Positions 16,244-24,556 of a DNA stretch of 34,979 nt are shown here, piece by piece. This DNA comes from Aquabacterium sp. (GTDB lineage: Bacteria; Pseudomonadota; Gammaproteobacteria; Burkholderiales; Burkholderiaceae_C): assembly GCA_016185075.1 (NCBI GenBank), contig JACPOH010000171.1:1-34979 (forward strand). The letters run 5' to 3'. A model generated the notes under the pieces. It worked only from the letters and a program-made list of their open reading frames with translations, was not told the DNA's origin and ran no database searches. Made by a program: the position numbers and the translations under genes. Every line of letters starts with the position of its first letter. The first letter of the stretch is position 1.

Positions 16244-16633
16244 ATGCGCACCCTCAACATCACCGTCGACATCGCCGTGGAACCTGACGCGGTCATGGCT
16301 TTTGCGGCCGACCCGCGCAACCTGCCTCGCTGGGCGCCCGGTTTTGCGCGGGGCATCGCCCCCGAAGGCGATGAGTGGGTCGTGCAGACCGAGCAAGGCC
16401 CCGTGCGGCTGTGGTTCACGCCGCCCAATGCGGACGGCATCCTCGACCACGTGGTGCGCCTGCCCAATGGCGCTGAAATCATGAACACGATGCGGGTGCT
16501 GGCCCATGCCACCGGCAGCACCGTGTCCTTCGTGCTGCATCAGCATGCGGGCATGAGCGAGGCGCAATTCGCGCAGGACGCCGAACTGGTGCGCGCCGAC
16601 CTGCTCAACCTCAAGGCCCTGCTGGAAGACTGA
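16244..16633 (+). CDS. SRPBCC (START/polyketide-cyclase-like) family protein
   Basis: This 129-residue protein has the small SRPBCC helix-grip pattern. The opening strand is followed by PDAVMAFAADPRNLPRWAPGF, a typical ligand-pocket start, then alternating strands (EWVVQTEQGPVRLWF, GSTVSFVLHQH) and a final long helix. Members bind or modify small hydrophobic ligands; no specific function can be given. It begins one base after the GST stop, so it is translated with it, and it ends back-to-back with the stop of the convergent small gene (the two stops form TGATCA). Confidence 0.75.
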   Translation: MRTLNITVDIAVEPDAVMAFAADPRNLPRWAPGFARGIAPEGDEWVVQTEQGPVRLWFTPPNADGILDHVVRLPNGAEIMNTMRVLAHATGSTVSFVLHQHAGMSEAQFAQDAELVRADLLNLKALLED

Positions 16634-16957
16634 TCAGTCCTCGTCGTCCCAGCGCTTGAGGCTGCGTTTGACCTCGTCGAGCCACTTGCGCACCTCCGCG
16701 CTCGATGCCAGTTGTTGCTTGAGCCAATCGGGGCGCTGGCTGGGCCGCTTCGCCAGCGACACAGCCAGGGCAGGCTTGTCGCCTGGCTGAAGGGCCAACT
16801 CGATCACCGGCAGCCCCTTCCAGTCGAAGCGCACCAGTGCGCCCGTGCCCTTCTCGGCCAGGGGCTTGAGCTCACGCAGGTCTCGACGCAGCTTGACCAA
16901 GGCCTCGTCGGCCTTGAAGGGCGGCAGGGCAAAAAAGTCCGACAGTTCGTCGCTCAT
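16634..16957 (-). CDS. Small conserved-type protein, function unknown
   Basis: This 107-residue cytosolic protein has no signal or transmembrane segment. It is rich in Lys, Arg, Asp, Glu and Leu. A predicted helix (FKADEALVKLRRDLRELKPL) is followed by a short beta pair (ALVRFDWKGLPVIELAL) and an amphipathic acidic/basic C-terminal helix ending KRWDDED. I do not recognise the family. The start overlaps the 5'-nucleotidase stop (ATGA) and AGGAG lies about 7 bases before it, so it is translationally coupled to that gene and is a real CDS. Confidence 0.65.
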   Translation of the reverse strand: MSDELSDFFALPPFKADEALVKLRRDLRELKPLAEKGTGALVRFDWKGLPVIELALQPGDKPALAVSLAKRPSQRPDWLKQQLASSAEVRKWLDEVKRSLKRWDDED

Positions 16958-17874
16958 GATGGGGCTCCTGCATTGACGATGCCGGCGGCCACATGCCCCG
17001 ATGGCACATGGGGCGCGGCGTTTTCGACATGACCGGTCTGGTCATCGAAGAAGAAATCGGGCTCGAACTCGCGCAGGAACTCGCCCTTGGGCAAGCCGCC
17101 CAGGAACAAGGCTTCGTGCACGTCGATGCCCCAGTCCATCAGCGTGCGAATGGCACGCTCGTGCGCCGGCGCCCCGCGTGCCGTGACCAGGGCTGTGCGG
17201 ATGCGCATGGCGGTTTCACCCTGGGCAGGGTCACGCTGCTGCAGCTCGTGCAAGGCCATCAGCAAGGGCTTGAACGGCCCGCCCTGCAGAGGTTGCTCGG
17301 CCATGGCCACCTCGTGCGCATGGAAGGCATCCAGGCCGCCTTTCTGGAACACCCGCTCGGCCTCATCCGAGAACAACACGGCGTCACCGTCAAAGGCAAT
17401 GCGCACTTCGTTCGGGTGCGCGTCCCCGGCCCGCGCGGCATGCGGCAAGACACGGGCAGCGGGCACCCCCGCGGCCAGCGCCGAGCGCACATCGTTTTCG
17501 TTGGCCGACAGGAACAGATGCGCCTGCAGCGGCCGCAGGTAGCGCCAGGGGCTTTGCCCACGCGTGAACACACCGCGCTCGATGGGCAGGCCGTAATGCT
17601 TGGCCGAGCGGAACACCCGCATGCCCGACACCGGGTCGTTGCGCGACAGGATCACCACTTCGACGCGGGCGTGATCCGGCGTGTTGAAGGCCAGCAGCTT
17701 GCGCACCAGCGAGAAGGCCACACCCGGCTTGGCAGGCTCGTCGACCTTGTCGAGTTGCAGCTTCATGTAAGCGCGGTCGTCCTCACCCTCGAACAGGCGG
17801 TTCTCTTCTTCGAAATCGAACAGGGCGCGCGACGAGATCGCAACGACCAGACGTCCGGACAGGCTGGCTGGCAT
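16954..17874 (-). CDS. 5'-nucleotidase, cytosolic NT5C1-like
   Basis: This protein has 306 residues from the ATG at 17874. Motifs match the bacterial relatives of cytosolic 5'-nucleotidase I: LVVAISSRALFDFEEENRLF at the N-terminus (in place of the DxD of other HAD enzymes), VVILSRNDPVSGMRVFRS, LFLSANENDV, the RIAFDGDAVLFSDE acid motif, and a C-terminal FFFDDQTGHV. HAD-like hydrolases of this group release phosphate from nucleoside monophosphates. An in-frame ATG at 17934 adds 20 residues and cannot be excluded. The stop overlaps the small downstream gene. The divergent alpha/beta hydrolase starts 244 bases away. Confidence 0.85.
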   Translation of the reverse strand: MPASLSGRLVVAISSRALFDFEEENRLFEGEDDRAYMKLQLDKVDEPAKPGVAFSLVRKLLAFNTPDHARVEVVILSRNDPVSGMRVFRSAKHYGLPIERGVFTRGQSPWRYLRPLQAHLFLSANENDVRSALAAGVPAARVLPHAARAGDAHPNEVRIAFDGDAVLFSDEAERVFQKGGLDAFHAHEVAMAEQPLQGGPFKPLLMALHELQQRDPAQGETAMRIRTALVTARGAPAHERAIRTLMDWGIDVHEALFLGGLPKGEFLREFEPDFFFDDQTGHVENAAPHVPSGHVAAGIVNAGAPS

Positions 17875-17992
17875 GAATGACAAAGCCTTCACAGGGTGTG
17901 CACAAGGCTGCGAGTTTAGTGGCGAGCCACCCATGCCCTCATGCAGATCGCATCAGAGAGGACGGGTAACAAAGTGCAATGCCCGTTGCGCA

Positions 17993-18010
17993 AGTGATAT
18001 GCGCATCACT
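17993..18010. promoter_or_regulatory. Candidate operator upstream of the alpha/beta hydrolase
   Basis: AGTGAT-ATGCGC-ATCACT has perfect 6-base inverted arms around a 6-base centre, about 110 bases before the hydrolase start and between divergent genes. The core reads GTGA-N8-TCAC, two bases wider than a CRP site. The binding protein is unknown. Confidence 0.35.
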
Positions 18011-18118
18011 ATTATTCGGACAAACGCACAGCGGCACGAGATCCAGGGAGACCCCACAAGGAGCGACGACCCCATCACGGGTGATCGGTACGCCATCAAC
18101 GCAACGAGAGGACATCGC

Positions 18119-19672
18119 ATGAAAAAGGCATTGGGCGCACTCGCCCTGCTGCTCGCCACCGGCGCACACGCCGCACCAGAGGTTTTGCTGGAACCCGGCC
18201 CGCCCGGAGAGCCCGACAAGACCTTGAACTTCGCCTACGCGGTCAAAGCCACCAGCACCCCGTTTCGCTGGACGGTGCGCATCAAGTCGACGGAATTCAA
18301 CGGCATCACACCCGGCTCGCTGGTCATTCGGGATGTGGCCAACAACCTCAGCCGGACGATCGCGCTGAGCAGCGGGAGCTTCATCGACAAGGTCGTGCAC
18401 GTTTGCACCTTCCGTATCGGCACAACCTGCTACTACACCAGCCCCGTCAACTACAAGTTCGCGTCCGGGGTGACCTCCTTCACGCCCACACGCGACTCGC
18501 AAACCTACAGCGCCAGCTTCAGCTACACCCCTTCCGGCGGCACGCTGACCACCGCATCGGCCAGCACCCAGACCGTCGGCGGGCTGGACCGCTACTGCGG
18601 CGGCACCGGCTATGACCAGGGCATGTTGCGTTCGGTCCCCACGGGCACGCCGCCTGCAGGCGGATGGCCAGCCGTGGTCCTGATCCATGGTGGCTTCTGG
18701 CGAGACCGCTCCCCCAAGGACATGATCACCTATGCCAACGAATTGAAGAACGCGGGCTACTACGTCATCAACATCGACTATCGCCTCACGCCCTTCACGG
18801 GTCGCTTCAACGAGGTGTTCAACTTCACCCACCCCACCATCGAATGGCCAGAATTCAAAGCCCAGAACACCCTTGACACACTCAAGGTGGTCGAGAACGA
18901 CACGATGAATGCCACGGGCACACATCTGCGAAACACGGTCTCGGACGTCAAGTGTGCGGTGCGCTATCTGCGCAGCCAGGCGGCCACCCTGTCCATCAAC
19001 CCCGACAAGATCGCCCTGATGGGCTTCTCTGCGGGTGCGCACCTGTCGATGTTGGCGGGCCTGACTTCTGACGGCCCCGTCGCCGACTGGGAGAACAAGG
19101 GCGGCTATTCAGGCGTCTCGCCTGCCGTCAAGGCCATCGTCTCGATCTCCGGCCCATCCGGGCGCTTCGCCGAGCTCTACAACAAGTTCTCAACCGAGCT
19201 GGTGTGCGACTTCCGCGCCGCATTCGGCATGAGCCGAGGCACCTGCTACGAAAACGGCAGCATCCCTGCGCTGACGTCGGCAGAAGCAGATGCCTTCAAG
19301 ATGTATGAGCCGATCAACTCGAGCTACGTCGGCAAGCCCATCAACGCCGGCATGCCCTTGTTGATGCTGCAAGGCGCCAAGGACCCCTTGCTGACGGTGC
19401 TGGATACCCCCAGCAGCCCCAACAGCATGGTGACGGCCATGGTCACCGCCATGAACAACGCCGCCACAGCTGCAGGCAAGGCGGGCAACGCCTACGGCAA
19501 GATCTACGACAACGGCACACACGATGACTTCAACGGGGGCGGCTTCTGCTCGGCAGAAGCCTCGGCCGCCGCGATGGCCTTCCTGAACGCCTATGTCAAG
19601 GGCACGGGCAGCGCCAGCGAGGTGCAGGCCTTTGCCAACGCCCTGGCCGCGCAGTCCAGCACCTGCAACTGA
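18119..19672 (+). CDS. Exported alpha/beta hydrolase (esterase/lipase-like)
   Basis: This 517-residue protein runs from the ATG at 18119, which places a clean signal peptide (MKKALG..., cut after HAA near residue 17) at the N-terminus with GAGAGGA about 8 bases before it. Residues 20-150 form a beta-sandwich-like N-terminal domain with no recognised family. The catalytic alpha/beta-hydrolase domain follows: HGGFW oxyanion-hole motif at H190, nucleophile S304 in GFSAGAH, acid D422 in GAKDPLL, and H468 in GTHDDF. The pattern resembles carboxylesterases of the BD-FAE/hormone-sensitive-lipase type. Several Cys residues fit an exported protein. It is a likely candidate for type II secretion; the substrate is unknown. 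Confidence 0.85.
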   Translation: MKKALGALALLLATGAHAAPEVLLEPGPPGEPDKTLNFAYAVKATSTPFRWTVRIKSTEFNGITPGSLVIRDVANNLSRTIALSSGSFIDKVVHVCTFRIGTTCYYTSPVNYKFASGVTSFTPTRDSQTYSASFSYTPSGGTLTTASASTQTVGGLDRYCGGTGYDQGMLRSVPTGTPPAGGWPAVVLIHGGFWRDRSPKDMITYANELKNAGYYVINIDYRLTPFTGRFNEVFNFTHPTIEWPEFKAQNTLDTLKVVENDTMNATGTHLRNTVSDVKCAVRYLRSQAATLSINPDKIALMGFSAGAHLSMLAGLTSDGPVADWENKGGYSGVSPAVKAIVSISGPSGRFAELYNKFSTELVCDFRAAFGMSRGTCYENGSIPALTSAEADAFKMYEPINSSYVGKPINAGMPLLMLQGAKDPLLTVLDTPSSPNSMVTAMVTAMNNAATAAGKAGNAYGKIYDNGTHDDFNGGGFCSAEASAAAMAFLNAYVKGTGSASEVQAFANALAAQSSTCN

Positions 19673-19689
19673 TAGGCATGCTCACCAGC

Positions 19690-20697
19690 TCATTGGGTGA
19701 AACCGATGGGCTGGCGCTTGCTTCCCTGCTCAGGCAAGTCCCGCACTTCCAGCACATAACGGCCATCCAGCTTGGCATTGCCAAAGGCCGTCATCAGGGC
19801 GCGCCGCATCTCGCGTGGCGCGCAGCGGCTCAGCTCGGCCAGCACCGCCTCGCTGAGATCCGGCTCGAAACGCTGCCCCCAATCGTGATCCGCACGGATG
19901 CTGCGGTACAGCTTGGACGCGATCTTGCGCGCAGCCGCCTCATCCGGCATGTCGATGTCGAACACGTTCATGCGGTTGAGGATGGGGTCGGGGATGCTGC
20001 GCAAATCATTGGCCGTGGCCACCCAGATCACCTGGCTGGCGTCGATCGACACCTCGGCGAATTCATCGGTGAACTGCCCGGCCGTGTCGTGCTCCAGCAG
20101 GCTGTAGAGCGAACCCAGCGGGTCATAGGCGTGTTCACCGCCGCTCTTGTCGATCTCGTCGACCACCATCACCGGGTTGGCATACTGGCCATCCACCAAA
20201 GTCTCGAACACCTTGCCGGGGCGCGCGCCCTTCCATTGGCTGGAAGCGCCCGACAAGACCCAGCCGGCGGTCATCGAGCTCATGGAGATGAAACCCATGC
20301 CCGTGCCCAGCAGTTGCGCCACCTCGCGGGCGAAGTGGGTCTTGCCGACACCGGGTGGGCCCAGCAGCAGCATGGGCGTGATCTCCAGCGCATCACGGCT
20401 GTCGCTGCACAAGGCCAGCTGGCGTTTGAGATCGTCGAGTACCTCGTGGAAGTTGGGCAACTCGTCGTAGAGGTGTTCCATGGCAGGCAGGCCGGACGGC
20501 TTGACCTGGAAGCGCTCGGGGCCCATCTCCAGCATGCGCTCATACGTGGCTCGCAGGGATTCATGTTCGCGCGGCGGCAACTTGCCCAGGCGCTTTTCAA
20601 CTTCCTGGAGCTTGTAGACGTGCCGCATGTGGGCGATGGGGATTCGCCCTTTGTAGGACGCTTGTTGCAGAGGAACAAGTTCGGTACAGCTGCTCAT
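19690..20697 (-). CDS. Lon-type AAA ATPase lacking the protease domain
   Basis: This 335-residue protein runs from the ATG at 20697, supported by GGAGGG 6 bases upstream. After a helical N-terminal 90 residues comes a single AAA+ module: Walker A GPPGVGKT (K119), a pore-loop region SGASSQWKGARPGK, Walker B MVVDEIDK, sensor 1 VIWVATAND, arginine finger in ILNRMNVF, and sensor 2 in APREMRRAL. The spacing and wording (ARPGKVFETL, NPVMVVDEIDK) are those of Lon, but there is no LAN substrate-binding domain and no Ser-Lys protease domain. It probably remodels or unfolds a partner; the target is unknown. It is convergent with the alpha/beta hydrolase and divergent from the hybrid kinase. Confidence 0.85.
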   Translation of the reverse strand: MSSCTELVPLQQASYKGRIPIAHMRHVYKLQEVEKRLGKLPPREHESLRATYERMLEMGPERFQVKPSGLPAMEHLYDELPNFHEVLDDLKRQLALCSDSRDALEITPMLLLGPPGVGKTHFAREVAQLLGTGMGFISMSSMTAGWVLSGASSQWKGARPGKVFETLVDGQYANPVMVVDEIDKSGGEHAYDPLGSLYSLLEHDTAGQFTDEFAEVSIDASQVIWVATANDLRSIPDPILNRMNVFDIDMPDEAAARKIASKLYRSIRADHDWGQRFEPDLSEAVLAELSRCAPREMRRALMTAFGNAKLDGRYVLEVRDLPEQGSKRQPIGFTQ

Positions 20698-20922
20698 ATC
20701 AGCCCTCCAGCCATCAGCACACACTCCCCATCATTCCAGCAAAGACCTCGACGCCAGAGCCCTTGAACAAGGGGGATGCAGCCATTCATATCATCGAATC
20801 AGGACCACGCCAAGAGGCCCGCCCCGCACAAACGCACGGCATCCGTGAGCAAAGGCACAGCGGCGCGCCGAACAGCGACAATAGGCCCATCGTCCAGATG
20901 GCCCCGTGTGGCCCACCCTGAC

Positions 20923-23322
20923 ATGCGCACCGCATCTGTCGTGCTCGACCCGACCATCGAACGGCCGGCTCGCAGCCCTGCTCAACGTTTACTGTTTGCC
21001 CTGCTGGGCTGGATCGCTGTGGCCTCGGCCATCACCTTCGTGGTGTGGCTGGTCAGCCCCTGGTTGATTCCGCCGACCAGCAACGCCGCGGTCGAGTTCA
21101 CCGTGCACCGCTTTCGCATGCTGCCCTCGGCCAGCCAGCCCGGCACCAACTGGCAGGATGTCAGCCTCCCCGACACCTGGGCCGCGCGCGGCCTGCCTGC
21201 CAAGGGCATCGCGCGCTATGAGTCCACCTTCCTGCTCATGCAGGCACCGGCCACGCTGCAGCAGCAGACCTGGGCCGTGCGCGTGGACCGCCTGAGCTTC
21301 CAGCACCGTGTGTGGGTCAATGGCCAGTTGATCCATGCCCAGTTGCTGGACGCCGATCCGCTGGGCCGCCCCATGGCCTACCTGCTGCAATTCCCCACCA
21401 GCTTGCTGCAACCCGGCCTGAACCACCTGCAGATCGAGGTGCAGCACGCCAGCATGGGCGGCATGTCCGCGCCCATGATCGGCGCCACCGACGAGCTGCT
21501 GCCCGGCCACACCATGCAGGCCTTCCTGACGCAGACGCTGCCGCTGACCATCAACATCGTGGCCACGGCCTTTGCCTGCTTCCTGATCAGCATCTGGCGC
21601 CAGCGCCCCTCCGAGTTGGACATGGGCCTGCTGGGCCTGCTGTGTGTGGTGGTGTCGGTACGCAACTGCAGCTACTACATCGTTGACGGGCCCACGCTGT
21701 CGCAGGCCATGACGGGCTGGCTCTACCTGACTGCCCAGGTCACGGCCACGGTGCTGCTGGGCGCCTTTGCCATGGCCATTGCGGGCAAGCGCTGGCCCTG
21801 GTTCACGAAGGCCCTGTGGGTGGTGCAGATCAGCTTCCCGCTGCTGGCCGGGCTGGCTGCACAACAAGGCATGCTGGAGGCCGCCCGCGCGGCCACCTAC
21901 CCCGTGCTCTTGCTGCTCATGCTGCCCACGCTGGCCCTGCTGCTGCGTCTGCACAAGCGTTTCAGCAAGCTGGCGGCCATCGGCATGGTGCTGGGCATCG
22001 CCGTGTCGCTGGTGGCCGGCGTGCACGACTACCTGCGCCTGATCGGCATGGTGTCGGTCATGCACACCTACTGGCTGCCCATGGCCACACCCATCACCCT
22101 GGCCAGCTATGGCCTGGTGCTGATGAACCGTTTTGTGGAAGCAGGCAAGACGGCCGAGCAACTCAACATCGAACTCGAAGCCAAGGTGCAGGAGCGCACC
22201 CAGGCCCTGGTGGCTGCCAACGCCGCCAAGGGGCACTTCCTGGCCGCGGCCAGCCATGACCTGCGCCAACCCGTGGCGGCCATTGGCTTGTTGTCCGGCC
22301 TGTTGCGCGACCGCCTGCGCGACTCCGCGCTGCATGCCATGACGCTGCGCCTGATCGATGCCGTGCGCGCCATGGAGAACCTGCTCAACGGCCTGCTGGA
22401 CCTGTCCCGCCTGGAAGCCGGCGCCATCAAGCCACACTGGCAGGTGGTGGACCTGCACGCCATGCTCGAGCGCATCGGTGCCCACGAACAGGAAATGGCC
22501 CGCAGCAAAGGCTTGCGCCTGCGCGTGCACCCCACCCGCGCCATGGCCTACAGCGACCCCATCTTGCTGGAGCAGATCGTGCGCAACCTGATCGGCAATG
22601 CCCTGCGCTACACGCAACAAGGCGGGGTGCTGGTTGGCGTGCGGCAACGCGGCGAGCACCTGCGCATCCAGGTGTGGGACAGCGGCCAGGGCATCGCCCC
22701 TGAAGACCAGCAACGCATCTTCGAAGACTTCGTGCAACTGGCCAACCCCGAGCGCAACCAGGCCAAGGGGCTGGGCCTGGGTCTGGCCATCGTGCAGCGT
22801 GCCTCCAGGCTGCTGGGCAGCCGCATCCTGCTGGCTTCGCGCGTAGGCAAGGGCTCGTGCTTCTCGATCGAGGTGCCGGCGGCCCGCGAGGCCAAGCAGG
22901 GCCACCGGTCGACACGCGCCGACTCGGCCGGGCAGGTGGCCAGCGATGGCGACAAGCCCTTGCGCGACCGCCACATCATCCTGCTGGACGACGACGAGGT
23001 CCTGCGCCCGGCCCTGGCCGAACAGTTGCGCACCTGGGGCGCCCATGTCAGTCAGGTCGGCTCGCTGGAAGACCTCGACGAATTGCTGCAACGCGTGATG
23101 CAGGTGGACCTGCTGCTGACCGACCACCGCCTGCCGGATGGCTCAGGGCTGCAGGCCATCGGGATGGCCCGCGCGCGTCATGCGGCACTGGGTGCGGTGG
23201 TGATCACCGGGGACACGGGCGAAGCACCCATGCAAGCCCTGCAAACCAGCGGGGCGCCGGTGCTGCACAAGCCCTTCCCCGCCGAGGCGCTGCTGAAAGC
23301 CCTTCAGCAGCAGCTCACTTGA
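20923..23322 (+). CDS. Hybrid sensor histidine kinase with 7TM-type sensor region
   Basis: This protein has 799 residues from the ATG at 20923; an in-frame ATG at 20776 adds 49 residues rich in Arg/Ser/Thr without membrane features. One helix at about 23-45 leads to a periplasmic beta-sandwich (about 60-190) like the extracellular part of 7TMR-DISM receptors. About seven hydrophobic helices follow (200-400). The HisKA domain has SHDLRQP with phospho-acceptor H445. The ATPase domain shows NLIGNALRYT, DSGQGIAPEDQ and GLGLGLAIV. A C-terminal receiver has DDDEV, phospho-acceptor D734 in LLTDHRLPDG, and the switch Lys in HKPF. No partner regulator with a DNA-binding domain is adjacent. The end overlaps the convergent gspF by 8 bases. 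Confidence 0.9.
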   Translation: MRTASVVLDPTIERPARSPAQRLLFALLGWIAVASAITFVVWLVSPWLIPPTSNAAVEFTVHRFRMLPSASQPGTNWQDVSLPDTWAARGLPAKGIARYESTFLLMQAPATLQQQTWAVRVDRLSFQHRVWVNGQLIHAQLLDADPLGRPMAYLLQFPTSLLQPGLNHLQIEVQHASMGGMSAPMIGATDELLPGHTMQAFLTQTLPLTINIVATAFACFLISIWRQRPSELDMGLLGLLCVVVSVRNCSYYIVDGPTLSQAMTGWLYLTAQVTATVLLGAFAMAIAGKRWPWFTKALWVVQISFPLLAGLAAQQGMLEAARAATYPVLLLLMLPTLALLLRLHKRFSKLAAIGMVLGIAVSLVAGVHDYLRLIGMVSVMHTYWLPMATPITLASYGLVLMNRFVEAGKTAEQLNIELEAKVQERTQALVAANAAKGHFLAAASHDLRQPVAAIGLLSGLLRDRLRDSALHAMTLRLIDAVRAMENLLNGLLDLSRLEAGAIKPHWQVVDLHAMLERIGAHEQEMARSKGLRLRVHPTRAMAYSDPILLEQIVRNLIGNALRYTQQGGVLVGVRQRGEHLRIQVWDSGQGIAPEDQQRIFEDFVQLANPERNQAKGLGLGLAIVQRASRLLGSRILLASRVGKGSCFSIEVPAAREAKQGHRSTRADSAGQVASDGDKPLRDRHIILLDDDEVLRPALAEQLRTWGAHVSQVGSLEDLDELLQRVMQVDLLLTDHRLPDGSGLQAIGMARARHAALGAVVITGDTGEAPMQALQTSGAPVLHKPFPAEALLKALQQQLT

Positions 23323-24541
23323 CCCAGGTGTTCATCTGCATGATCGGCATCATCACCGACATCACGATAAGCATCACGACCAGGCCCATGACCACGATCA
23401 GCAAAGGCTCCAGCACGGTGGCGATGGCCAGGGCCTTTCGCTGCACCTCGCCCGAGAGCTGATTGGCCGCGCGCTGCAGCATGACGGGCAACTGACCGGT
23501 CTGTTCGCCCAGGCGGGCGAACATGGCCAGCAAACCGGGAAAGCGCTTCTTGGCCGCCAGGGCCGAAGCCAGCGGCGCGCCTTCGCGCACCTGCACCAGC
23601 GCCTCCATGGCATCCGCGCGCATCGCGCGGTTGGACAAGGTTTCGGCCGCAGCTTGCAAGGCTTTCAGGATGGGCACCCCCGAGCCCGCCAGCATGGCCA
23701 GCGTGCCGGCAAAGCGCGCCGCGTTGTAGCCACGCGAGAGCTTGCCGATCAGGGGCAACTCCAGCCAGAAGGCATCAAACTTCTGGCGGAAATCTTCATT
23801 GCGGCGCGCCAGCATCAGGCCCACGCCCCCCACGATCAACACGATGGCGAGCAGCCAGCCCCAGTTGCGCATGAAGGCGCTCAGGCCCAGCATGAACTGC
23901 GTGAGCGCCGGCAGCGCCCGCTTGCCACTGGAGAACACCTGGGCCACCTGGGGCACCACGAACACCAGCAAGGCGATCACGATCACGATGGCGAACACCG
24001 ACACGATGGCCGGGTACAAGGTCGCGCCGATCAGCTTGGATTTCAGCGCCTGCTGCTCTTCCAGGTCATTGGCCAGCTTGTCGAGCACGCCGCCCAGCTG
24101 GCCGCTTTGCTCACCCGCAGCGACCACGCCCCGGTACACATCGTCGAACTCGCGCGGCGAGCCCGCCAGCGCCCGTGCAAACGGTGAGCCGGCATTGACC
24201 TCGGCGCGCAGGTGCGACACCAGCTCGCGCTGGCGCGGATCTTCGGCTTCGTCGGCCAGGGCCGTCAGCGCGCGCTCCAATGGCAGCCCCGCCACCACCA
24301 GGCCCGACAACTGACGCGTCCAGATGGCCAGCGCCGAGGAGTTGAACACGCGGCGAACGAAGATCTGCTTGTTGAGCCCCTCGCCCTCACCGGCCGTGCC
24401 CTGGACAACGGTCTCGACCTTGAGCGGCACCAGTTGCTGCAGGCGCAGTTGCGCGCGCGCAGCTTTCGGGTTGTCGGCCTCGACCAGGCCATTGACGGTC
24501 TTGCCGGCAGGGTCCAGGGCTTCAAAGCGGAAGGCAGGCAT
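23315..24541 (-). CDS. gspF: Type II secretion inner-membrane platform protein GspF
   Basis: This 408-residue polytopic platform protein has two GspF/PilC-type cytoplasmic domains. The N-terminus (MPAFRFEALDPAGK) is characteristic. Three membrane helices lie at about 170-192, 224-243 and 374-400. The repeated cores are RQLSGLVVAGLPLERAL and FAGTLAMLAGSGVPILKAL. GspF couples the GspE ATPase to pseudopilus assembly. It is the last gene of the minus-strand operon, 15 bases after gspE. It appears intact. Confidence 0.95.
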   Translation of the reverse strand: MPAFRFEALDPAGKTVNGLVEADNPKAARAQLRLQQLVPLKVETVVQGTAGEGEGLNKQIFVRRVFNSSALAIWTRQLSGLVVAGLPLERALTALADEAEDPRQRELVSHLRAEVNAGSPFARALAGSPREFDDVYRGVVAAGEQSGQLGGVLDKLANDLEEQQALKSKLIGATLYPAIVSVFAIVIVIALLVFVVPQVAQVFSSGKRALPALTQFMLGLSAFMRNWGWLLAIVLIVGGVGLMLARRNEDFRQKFDAFWLELPLIGKLSRGYNAARFAGTLAMLAGSGVPILKALQAAAETLSNRAMRADAMEALVQVREGAPLASALAAKKRFPGLLAMFARLGEQTGQLPVMLQRAANQLSGEVQRKALAIATVLEPLLIVVMGLVVMLIVMSVMMPIMQMNTWVK

Positions 24542-24556
24542 GGTGTGTGGGCCTTG

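Noticed and set aside
20989-23127. 712-codon minus-strand frame opposite the hybrid kinase
   Set aside because: The plus strand has complete HisKA, ATPase and receiver motifs; the antisense frame is Gln/His/Gly-rich without domains.
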